64,000 nucleotides of DNA from the NCBI GenBank assembly GCA_050258815.1, contig JBLMZM010000361.1, forward strand, positions 25,657 through 89,656. The letters run 5' to 3'. The stretch is from JAAXKN01 sp050258815. GTDB taxonomy: Bacteria > Bacteroidota > Ignavibacteria > Ignavibacteriales > SURF-24. The notes under the pieces are model-generated. The model saw nothing but the letters and a program-made list of their open reading frames with translations, was not told where the DNA came from and searched no databases. The first letter of the stretch is position 1; every line of letters begins with the position of its first letter. The translations under genes were made by a program, and so were the position numbers. Below, in pieces: positions 26,714 to 33,261 of the stretch.

Positions 26714-27568
26714 ATGGTACAAAAGGAATTCTGCTGGACAACTGAAGACGGTGTAAATATATTTGGACAACTATGGCAGCCCGTAGATGAAACCAGGGCG
26801 GTGGTCTGCCTGGTGCATGGACTTGGCGAACACAGCAGCCGTTATAAAACGCTGCCCCGGCGCCTAGTGGATGCCGGGTTTGCTCTTGTGGCTTTTGATA
26901 TGAGGGGACACGGCAAGTCCGGCGGCAAGAGGGGACATACGCCCTCATACAAGGACATGATGGACGGCATTTCCAGACTGCTTGGTGAGGCTTCCTTGCG
27001 TTTTCCCGAGAAGGACCTTTTCCTTTATGGACACAGCATGGGCGGCAATCTCGTTATAAATTATGCCCTGAGGTATAAGTCCCATATAAAAGGTGTGATT
27101 GCAACAGGACCCTGGCTCCGCCTTTCAAACCCTCCAGGACCCTGCATGATTCGGGTGGCAAAATTACTGGACCGCTTCTGGCCAAGCCTCAGGACCTGGA
27201 ACGGCATTAAACCCAAAAGTCTTTCACACAGGGAAAAAGAGAAGCACTCTGCGAAAGATCCCTATATGCACCCCTGGATATCGATGCGTACGTTTGTTGA
27301 GGTGCACGAAGCCGGCTACTATGCGCTCAGACATGCCGCTGATCTGCGGTACCCGCTGCTGCTGCTGCACGGCAGCGAAGACAATGTCACATCAGCCGAG
27401 GCGAGCAGGGAATTTGCCCGAAGCGCCAAAGACAACTGCAGCATTATTATCTACGAGGGGCTCTATCACGAGGTGCACAATGAACCGAGGAATGAAGAGA
27501 TATTCTCGGATGTGGTATCCTGGCTCGACTCCAATCTTAGCCTCGCCGACAGCAGCACAGAACGCTGA
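26714..27568 (+). CDS. Alpha/beta hydrolase, monoacylglycerol lipase-like
   Basis: 284 residues. The serine hydrolase triad is visible: Ser108 in GHSMGGN, Asp223 in LLLLHGSEDNVTS and His252 in YEGLYHEVHNEP. The N-terminal signature VHGLGEHSSRY and FDMRGHGKSGGKRGH is characteristic of the monoglyceride lipase/lysophospholipase group (Hydrolase_4). A cap region lies at about 130-205. There is no signal peptide, so it acts in the cytoplasm on monoacylglycerols or related esters. The start is ATG 26714 after AGGGCAAG. A symmetric hairpin (CGGGAAG-TTAAT-CTTCCCG, 27648-27666) lies 80 bases downstream but lacks a T-tract in this direction. Confidence 0.9.
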   Translation: MVQKEFCWTTEDGVNIFGQLWQPVDETRAVVCLVHGLGEHSSRYKTLPRRLVDAGFALVAFDMRGHGKSGGKRGHTPSYKDMMDGISRLLGEASLRFPEKDLFLYGHSMGGNLVINYALRYKSHIKGVIATGPWLRLSNPPGPCMIRVAKLLDRFWPSLRTWNGIKPKSLSHREKEKHSAKDPYMHPWISMRTFVEVHEAGYYALRHAADLRYPLLLLHGSEDNVTSAEASREFARSAKDNCSIIIYEGLYHEVHNEPRNEEIFSDVVSWLDSNLSLADSSTER

Positions 27569-27835
27569 TTCCAATCCTTGTTAATCTGTTCTATATTCTT
27601 TAAGGAGAATGCGCAGGGACTGTAGATAATTCCGGATTCATTAAAACCGGGAAGTTAATCTTCCCGCATAAAATAAGAACATTTTAAAATATTGTACCGA
27701 AACCAGCATTTTGAATTTATTATCCTGTTAAACCAGGTAAAATAATATTGCATTGAGTTAAAATTATGAAGGAGTTTATTTCCCCTCTATTATTTTAATT
27801 TTGTTCCTTTATTGTTTGTTTGTGCACGTGGTTTT

Positions 27836-27870
27836 GTGTGCCCGTCCGCCGCGGCGGACGACGGGCGTGT
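27836..27870. repeat. GC-rich palindrome in an AT-rich gap
   Basis: The core GTCCGCCGCGGCGGAC (27844-27859) is a perfect 16-bp palindrome. It is flanked by GTGTGCCC on the left and ACGGGCGTGTGCCCC on the right, which partly extend the pairing. It resembles the dispersed REP-like hairpins with a flanking GTAGGGGC found in many genomes; the minus strand here begins CGTAGGGGCACACGCCC. Confidence 0.6.
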
Positions 27871-27890
27871 GCCCCTACGAAACTTTAATG

Positions 27891-28003
27891 ATTATTTATC
27901 GATATTGTTAATTGGTTCAATTGTAATTATTTATCGATTTTGTTACCCGAATCGATTGTGGTATTTTGAATCGAATGTGGTATGTGAATCAATTATGGTA
28001 TTT
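27891..28003. repeat. Cluster of short direct repeats around ATCGAT
   Basis: Two 20-bp copies of ATTATTTATCGATWTTGTTA (27891-27910, 27926-27945; one difference) are followed by three abutting 18-19-bp units: GAATCGATTGTGGTATTTT (27949-27967), GAATCGAATGTGGTATGT (27968-27985) and GAATCAATTATGGTATTT (27986-28003). It could be a set of protein-binding sites or decayed repeats. Confidence 0.7.
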
Positions 28004-28182
28004 AATTGTTTTGGGGGTGTACCCATGCACGTAAAAAAAAGTAAATGATAATTGAATTATATGAAATAAAATGAACACATTACTTTCAGTTAACCCGCCC
28101 TGCTTTATTTTTAAATAAATTAAATTTTAAGTTTTTCCCTAAATATTATATATTATGTAAAAAGCAATAAACAGAGGGAAAA

Positions 28183-28674
28183 ATGACTTTGCAGGCAATT
28201 CTTACCATAATTCATATACTTTCAGCCGTAGTATGGCTGGCTCTCATACCTGCCGATCTGGTACTAAGAAGAAATATAAGACGCTCAAGGGGGAAATCCG
28301 GTGAAAAGAGGCTGATCTCCATATACATGTATCTGGTCAACCTGTGCGGAATGATAGGCATGACGGGCATACTGATTACAGGAATAATACTAATATCCAT
28401 CATACCATACTACTTTTTCTTTAGTTTTGCGTCTAATCACTGGCTGGCCACCAAACAGGTGATAATGGTTATACTCCTTGTGCTTGTATTTGCGTTTTTA
28501 ATCCCTACGGCAAAGAGAGTGAGGGGTGCTTTGGGGGCAGATCTTGAAAATAATCTGCCTTTATCGGCCGATTCGTACAATAATCTGAAGAAATTGGAAA
28601 CAATTATCACCATTAGTAATGTTTTAGTATTAATAAACTTTCTTCTGGCAATCACGCACAGGTATATTGCGTAA
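28183..28674 (+). CDS. Four-TM integral membrane protein (DUF2269-like)
   Basis: 163 residues with four predicted membrane helices (about 4-26, 50-75, 86-108, 140-160). The N-terminus LTIIHILSAVVWLALIPADLVLRR has a His and a Trp in the first helix, like DUF2269/DUF2214-type four-helix proteins. A second polar helix position (SNHWLATKQVIM) could be a cofactor or ligand face. No function is known. The start is ATG 28183 after AGAGGGAA. It lies 80 bases ahead of dxr on the same strand but has no evident link to it. Confidence 0.6.
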   Translation: MTLQAILTIIHILSAVVWLALIPADLVLRRNIRRSRGKSGEKRLISIYMYLVNLCGMIGMTGILITGIILISIIPYYFFFSFASNHWLATKQVIMVILLVLVFAFLIPTAKRVRGALGADLENNLPLSADSYNNLKKLETIITISNVLVLINFLLAITHRYIA

Positions 28675-28754
28675 TATAAACGGGCATCACTATTCTTTTA
28701 CGTTGCTTTGTAGAGGTTACTTTTTTAATTTTTGATGTATAATAATTGGTAGAA

Positions 28755-29894
28755 ATGAAAAAAGTCTTAATTTTAGGCTCGACAGGATCCATAGGGGTAA
28801 ATACACTAAATGTCATCAGGAATTTTGCGGACAGATATTCGGTTGAAGGCATAACTGCAAATTCCAATATCGACCTACTCGAACAGCAAATAAAAGAATT
28901 CAAACCGTCTCTGGCAGTTGTTGGCAACAGTGATGCTGCGCGGGAATTAAAAAAGCGGGTTACCGGGTGCGAGATTCTCAGCGGTGAAGAGGGCCTGATT
29001 GAAGCCGCTAAAAGGGGTAATTATGATATTCTGGTCAGTGCCCTGGTCGGTTTTGCGGGGCTGGCCCCGACGATAGAGGGAATAAAGCTTTCCAGGAGGA
29101 TCGCTCTTGCGAACAAGGAAACTCTGGTCGTTGCAGGTGAGCTGATTACGGATCTCTGCAGGCGTCATAACTCCGAACTATTACCGGTTGATTCCGAGCA
29201 CAGTGCAATATTCCAGTGCCTGGCTGGCGAAAAAAGTGAGGAAGTGGAAAAGCTGATACTGACTGCCTCCGGGGGACCCTTTCTGAACAGGGGAATCGAC
29301 AGCCTGAAAGACGTTACGGTAGCCGAAGCCCTGAATCATCCCAACTGGAAGATGGGCAACAAGATCACCATCGATTCGGCTTCCATGATGAACAAGGGCT
29401 TAGAGGTAATTGAAGCCAAATGGCTTTTCGGCGTTCCAAGGGAAAGAATTGAAGTAGTAATACATCCCCAGTCAATCATTCATTCAATGGTTGAATTTGT
29501 AGATGGTTCCATTAAGGCGCAGATGGGACTCCCTGATATGAAGCTTCCCATTCAGTATGCCCTTTCATATCCGGAGAGGCTGCCAGGCGGAAACAAAAAA
29601 ACCAGGCTGCAGGAAATTCAGAACCTCACGTTTATGGAACCGGATATGGAGAAATTCGAATGCCTGAAACTGGCATACAGCGTTATGGAATGCCAGGGTA
29701 CCGCCCCGTGCATTATGAATGCCGCAAACGAAATTGCCGTGGGACAGTTTCTGCAGGGAAAAATTAAGTTTCTGCAGATCCCGCAGCTTATAAAAGAATC
29801 TTTGAACGCGATAGAGAACCATAAAACGCCGGATATTGAAACAATCTTTGAGTGCGACAGGCGGACCAGGGAGTTTGCCTCAAATTTATTTTAA
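28755..29894 (+). CDS. dxr: 1-deoxy-D-xylulose 5-phosphate reductoisomerase
   Basis: 379 residues from ATG 28755; a TTG nine bases earlier is not needed. It catalyses the NADPH-dependent step from DXP to 2-C-methyl-D-erythritol 4-phosphate in isoprenoid synthesis. The nucleotide-binding loop is GSTGSIG (about 8-14). The metal and substrate site is complete: LLPVDSEHSAIFQCL, TASGGPF, HPNWKMGNKITIDSASMMNKGLE and HPQSIIHSMVEF. The length is normal. The next gene, rseP, starts 20 bases after the stop; dxr-rseP is a common bacterial arrangement. Confidence 0.97.
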   Translation: MKKVLILGSTGSIGVNTLNVIRNFADRYSVEGITANSNIDLLEQQIKEFKPSLAVVGNSDAARELKKRVTGCEILSGEEGLIEAAKRGNYDILVSALVGFAGLAPTIEGIKLSRRIALANKETLVVAGELITDLCRRHNSELLPVDSEHSAIFQCLAGEKSEEVEKLILTASGGPFLNRGIDSLKDVTVAEALNHPNWKMGNKITIDSASMMNKGLEVIEAKWLFGVPRERIEVVIHPQSIIHSMVEFVDGSIKAQMGLPDMKLPIQYALSYPERLPGGNKKTRLQEIQNLTFMEPDMEKFECLKLAYSVMECQGTAPCIMNAANEIAVGQFLQGKIKFLQIPQLIKESLNAIENHKTPDIETIFECDRRTREFASNLF

Positions 29895-29913
29895 GCAAAG
29901 GAGATAATTCTTA

Positions 29914-31269
29914 ATGAACTATGTTATATATTTTTTAATTACAATCGCTATCCTGGTTTTTGTGCACGAATTCGGTCACTTCCTGGCGGCAAAAATTTCA
30001 AAGATGAGGGTGGATGTATTTGCCATAGGCTTTGGCAAACGCCTGGTTGGATGGAATAAGCTTACGGGATTATCCTTTGGTGACCTGCCCGATGATTTTG
30101 ACGGGAAAGGCAACACTGACTACAGGATCTGCCTGCTCCCGTTTGGCGGATACGTCAAGATTGCCGGAATGGTGGACGAGAGCTTTGACGTGAAATTTGC
30201 CGACAAGACTCCCGAGCCCTACGAATTCCGCAGCCGCCCGACGCACCAGAAGCTCTTTGTAATTACTGCCGGTGTACTGATGAACCTCATACTGGCATTT
30301 CTGATCTTTGCGGGTATTAATTACTTCCAGCAGAAGCAGTACGCAAAGACCACTACTATTGGCTATGTTGCTCACGGAAGCCCTGCCGAAAAAGCAGGCC
30401 TGAAGGAGAATGACAGGATTGTAACAGTAAACGGTAAAAAGGTAACTTATTGGGAAGATGCTGCCTCCCAGATATATATAGATAATATAGTCAGTGACGT
30501 AAGGATATCGGTTGACAGAAACGGACAAAACGTCGTGGTGGATGCCCCCCGCAAGACTTTTTCACAGGATGCAACCAAGGGTATGCCGCTGTTGCCCGCC
30601 GGTTTTAAAGTATCAGCAGACAGCGTAATGAAGGGATATCCGGCAGAAAAGGCGGGCATCAAAAAAGGCGATGTTTTCCTGAGTCTTAATGACCAGCCAA
30701 TTAGAAGTTATGGACAGACTACTTACCTGATATCGGAAAATAAGGCAAAAACAGTTCCACTGAAAGTCCTGAGGGGCCAGGATACTGTACAGCTTTCCGT
30801 TACCCCAAGCAAGGACGGCAAGATCGGTGCCTTCTTAAGCGAACAGTTTACCGGTGAGATTGAATATAAGTCCATGAATGCAGGGGAAGCTCTCTGGAGC
30901 GGTGTAAACGATATCAAGAAAATTACTGTAATGACCTTTACTATGCTGAGTAACGTCGTCAGGGGCAAGGTAGAATTCTCATCCGCATTCGGAGGACCGG
31001 TTAAAATTGCACAGTTTGCGGCCAAATCCGCCGATACCGGCATAATTTCGTTCATATTCTTCCTCGGGATGCTGAGCCTCAGTCTTGCCATACTCAATAT
31101 TCTGCCCTTCCCGGTGCTGGACGGCGGGCACTTTGTGATTATACTGATTGAGGGGATAATCAGGAGAGAAATACCCATCAAGGTCAAGCTCGCAATTCAG
31201 AACGTAGGCTTTGTAATACTGCTGCTCTTTATGGCATTTGCAATATATAATGATATAATCAGCCTGTAA
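29914..31269 (+). CDS. rseP: RIP zinc metalloprotease (site-2 protease)
   Basis: 451 residues. The zinc site HEFGH is in the first membrane helix (His18, Glu19, His22) and the matching LDGGH motif is near the C-terminus (ILPFPVLDGGHFV). Two PDZ domains lie between: about 148-190 (SPAEKAGLKENDRI) and about 232-275 (YPAEKAGIKKGDVF). The layout matches RseP, which cleaves membrane-embedded anti-sigma factors and signal-peptide remnants in envelope stress. No anti-sigma factor gene is nearby. The start is ATG 29914 after AAAGGAG. A strong hairpin terminator follows at 31323. Confidence 0.95.
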   Translation: MNYVIYFLITIAILVFVHEFGHFLAAKISKMRVDVFAIGFGKRLVGWNKLTGLSFGDLPDDFDGKGNTDYRICLLPFGGYVKIAGMVDESFDVKFADKTPEPYEFRSRPTHQKLFVITAGVLMNLILAFLIFAGINYFQQKQYAKTTTIGYVAHGSPAEKAGLKENDRIVTVNGKKVTYWEDAASQIYIDNIVSDVRISVDRNGQNVVVDAPRKTFSQDATKGMPLLPAGFKVSADSVMKGYPAEKAGIKKGDVFLSLNDQPIRSYGQTTYLISENKAKTVPLKVLRGQDTVQLSVTPSKDGKIGAFLSEQFTGEIEYKSMNAGEALWSGVNDIKKITVMTFTMLSNVVRGKVEFSSAFGGPVKIAQFAAKSADTGIISFIFFLGMLSLSLAILNILPFPVLDGGHFVIILIEGIIRREIPIKVKLAIQNVGFVILLLFMAFAIYNDIISL

Positions 31270-31322
31270 GGATTTCCTAAAAGGATTTTCCCAAAAACAG
31301 GTTCTGCAATATATCCCATTTT

Positions 31323-31359
31323 CTGAACCCGGATTGAAGTTAGTTCATTCCGGGTTCAG
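31323..31359 (+). terminator. Terminator of the dxr-rseP unit
   Basis: CTGAACCCGGATTGAA pairs with TTCATTCCGGGTTCAG (16-base arms, one mismatch) around a 5-base loop. A short TTATTT tail follows. Confidence 0.8.
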
Positions 31360-31424
31360 TTATTTCAGGACCGGCTCATCTCCTGGGACTGCCATTAGTT
31401 TCACGCCTTTAATACGATAAAACT

Positions 31425-31455
31425 GTAGGATATTTCCTACATAGGTACATACCTA
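31425..31455. promoter_or_regulatory. Two adjacent 14-bp palindromes upstream of the stress cassette
   Basis: TAGGATATTTCCTA (31426-31439) and TAGGTACATACCTA (31442-31455) share TAGG(A/T)-N4-(A/T)CCTA and are centred 16 bases apart. The region is about 100 bases before the small membrane-protein gene, so a tandem operator is possible. A related palindrome occurs at 916-932. Confidence 0.4.
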
Positions 31456-31550
31456 ATACTGACAACAATTTCAGAAGTTTTCTTATTCTCAGTAACCCGT
31501 AAAAATACTAAGTTCATATGTAAACAACATTAAAAGAAATGGAGGGTACT

Positions 31551-31703
31551 ATGCTCTGGACTATTTTTGCAATATTGGTGGTTTTATGGCTCATAGGGAT
31601 GGTAAGTTCCTATACACTGGGCGGTTTTATACATGTATTGCTGGTAGTGGCAATTGTCCTGGCGCTGATCAGCCTTTTCCGTGGCGGCAGGAGCGTAGTA
31701 TAA
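31551..31703 (+). CDS. lmo0937-family small membrane protein
   Basis: A 50-residue protein (MLWTIFAILVVLWLIGMVSS, then YTLGGFIHVLLVVAIVLALISLFRGG). It has two membrane helices, with the Gly-Gly-x-x-H turn typical of the lmo0937 family. The start ATG 31551 has a strong GGAGGG seven bases upstream. It is short, so easily missed. Family members are induced by stress and often sit beside CsbD and YtxH genes; their molecular role is not established. Here it precedes a duplicated periplasmic protein and CsbD on the same strand. Confidence 0.85.
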   Translation: MLWTIFAILVVLWLIGMVSSYTLGGFIHVLLVVAIVLALISLFRGGRSVV

Positions 31704-31785
31704 GTATAAATTACCCTGATGCAGCTGATTTTGAAAAGATGTTACTATGTGTAAAGTGTGCGTATGAATAAATATGGAGGTAAGG

Positions 31786-32763
31786 ATGAGAAATAAAATG
31801 ATGAAGTATGGGTCTGTTCTTGTAATAGCAGTATTGTTGCTCATGTCCCGGAATTCAGTGATCGCTCAGGAATATAATAACAAAGACGTAAAGAGTGATA
31901 ACCAGGAAGATGTGTACAAGAAGAAAGCGCAGCAGATGACCTCAAGACTGAGCCAGAAGCTCAACCTTTCAAAGGACCAGTCGGAGAAAATCGGCGATAT
32001 TCTTGTTGATTTTCAGAAAGATGTTGCCGAGGATACCAGAACAGGAGATAAGAGTGATGTAACAGGCAGCGCTAACAGTCTTCAGGACGACCTGAAGAAG
32101 GCCGATATATCGGCAAATGATAAAATCGAAAAGATACTGCCCGAAAACCAAATATCCGCATATATGAAAGTAAAGAAGGAATGGTGGGCAAAAATTAAGG
32201 ATAAAGTATATTCAAAGGATTTTATAAGGAATGAAGAACAGGCCAGCCGCAGCGATAATGACAACGACAGAAGTGCCAGAAAAACTGACAAAAATAAAGA
32301 CAAGTCAGACATGGTGGGCAGCAGCAGGGATGAAAAGGATAATTCTGAATACGGACAATTTGCAAAGGAAATGGCCGTTAACCTTATGAATCAGCTGAAT
32401 ATCTCGCTGGATAAGGCTTCAGATGTACAGGATGCCCTGATGGATTACGGAAAGTCAGTTGCTGATGCACAGAGCCGTTATTTTAGCAATGTTAACAGGG
32501 AAAATGTAGCAGTTACGGACAGAGAGAGCAGAAGAACGGGCGATGTCAGACAGGACAGGACCCGAGTGGATAAAGATAACATGGTCGGCAGCAGCAGAAG
32601 CAATGAATATAACGCAAAGATACAGGATGCTATGAAATCGGCAGATGACAAGATAGTTGATGTGTTGCGCGACAACCAGAAGCAGCAGTATGCCAAGATA
32701 AAAAATCAGTGGTGGAAAGATGTAGTGGCAAAAGCTGAGACTCATTCTGCAAAGAAACGTTGA
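31786..32763 (+). CDS. Periplasmic protein with two tandem copies of a stress-like helical domain
   Basis: 325 residues from ATG 31786 (GGAGGT is 5 bases upstream and overlaps the ATG at 31774, which is therefore not used). A signal peptide (MRNKMMKYGSVLVIAVLLLMSRNSVIAQ) precedes two similar halves. Half 1 (about 42-145) has RLSQKLNLSKDQSEKIGDILVDFQKDVAED and ends ISAYMKVKKEWWAKIKDKV. Half 2 (about 190-320) has NLMNQLNISLDKASDVQDALMDYGKSVADAQ and ends QQYAKIKNQWWKDVVAK. The linker and both halves repeat an MVGSSR motif. Helix-L-Q-K-I pairs recall Spy/CpxP-like chaperones, but no LTxxQ motif is clear. The exact function is unknown. Confidence 0.75.
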   Translation: MRNKMMKYGSVLVIAVLLLMSRNSVIAQEYNNKDVKSDNQEDVYKKKAQQMTSRLSQKLNLSKDQSEKIGDILVDFQKDVAEDTRTGDKSDVTGSANSLQDDLKKADISANDKIEKILPENQISAYMKVKKEWWAKIKDKVYSKDFIRNEEQASRSDNDNDRSARKTDKNKDKSDMVGSSRDEKDNSEYGQFAKEMAVNLMNQLNISLDKASDVQDALMDYGKSVADAQSRYFSNVNRENVAVTDRESRRTGDVRQDRTRVDKDNMVGSSRSNEYNAKIQDAMKSADDKIVDVLRDNQKQQYAKIKNQWWKDVVAKAETHSAKKR

Positions 32764-32871
32764 GAAACCGGAAACTATTCTGCTTTCCGGGCTAAAAATT
32801 GTTTTACCGTTAAAAATCCTAAAAACAATTTTTCCGTAAGTTAAAATAATCCCATAAGGAGGTGAAATAGT

Positions 32872-33057
32872 ATGGATAGGCTGGAGATAAAAGGAAACTG
32901 GAACGTAATAAAAGGAAGACTGAAACAGAAATATAGTAATCTTACCGATGATGACCTGAAATATGAAGAGGGTAAGGATGATGAACTCCTGGGCAGACTT
33001 CAGAAGAAAACAGGCCAGAGCAGACAGGAAATAATTAATTTTATAAATAATAGATAG
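32872..33057 (+). CDS. CsbD-family stress protein
   Basis: 61 residues. The full CsbD pattern is present: MDRLEIKGNWNVIKGRLKQKYSNLTDDDL, then YEEGKDDELLGRLQKKTGQS. The start is ATG 32872 with AGGAGGTGAAA upstream, a strong site. CsbD proteins are small soluble proteins, often general-stress induced and of unknown mechanism. It follows the duplicated periplasmic protein by 108 bases. Confidence 0.9.
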   Translation: MDRLEIKGNWNVIKGRLKQKYSNLTDDDLKYEEGKDDELLGRLQKKTGQSRQEIINFINNR

Positions 33058-33108
33058 CACCCTTAAATCTGTCTATTATTCGTAAAAGATAAATACTGTA
33101 CGGCTTCA

Positions 33109-33136
33109 GCAGGCCGGCCATCAAAAGCCGGCCTGC
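33109..33136 (+). terminator. Hairpin after csbD
   Basis: GCAGGCCGGC / GCCGGCCTGC, perfect 10-base arms with an 8-base loop. It is followed by ATAGTTTTAAAG, a weak T-tract. Probably the end of the stress cassette. Confidence 0.65.
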
Positions 33137-33261
33137 ATAGTTTTAAAGAGTTCATCCTGGTTAAACTAATAGCATAATATTGCGATAATCTTCAATAAAA
33201 TGACCCGATGCACTTGCATTAGAAGATTGTGAATTGTTATTATATATTAAATCCAGAGAAG

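Larger units (their letters stand above)
27569..28182. other. Long AT-rich intergenic region with repeats (about 610 bp)
   Basis: No credible gene. It holds the hairpin at 27648-27666, a GC-rich palindrome (27836-27870) and a cluster of short direct repeats (27891-28003). An open frame at 27812-28048 runs through these repeats and looks artificial. Confidence 0.7.

Noticed and set aside
27648..27666. Hairpin CGGGAAG-TTAAT-CTTCCCG as terminator of the lipase-like gene
   Set aside because: There is no T-tract on the plus side; the only T-rich flank is on the minus strand, where no gene ends.
27812..28048. Open frame of 78 codons in the 610-bp gap
   Set aside because: It runs through the GC palindrome and the tandem repeats, has no ribosome binding site and no protein-like composition.
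31584..31844. Minus-strand frame (86 codons) across the lmo0937-type gene
   Set aside because: The plus strand has a recognisable 50-residue protein with a strong binding site; the minus frame has none.
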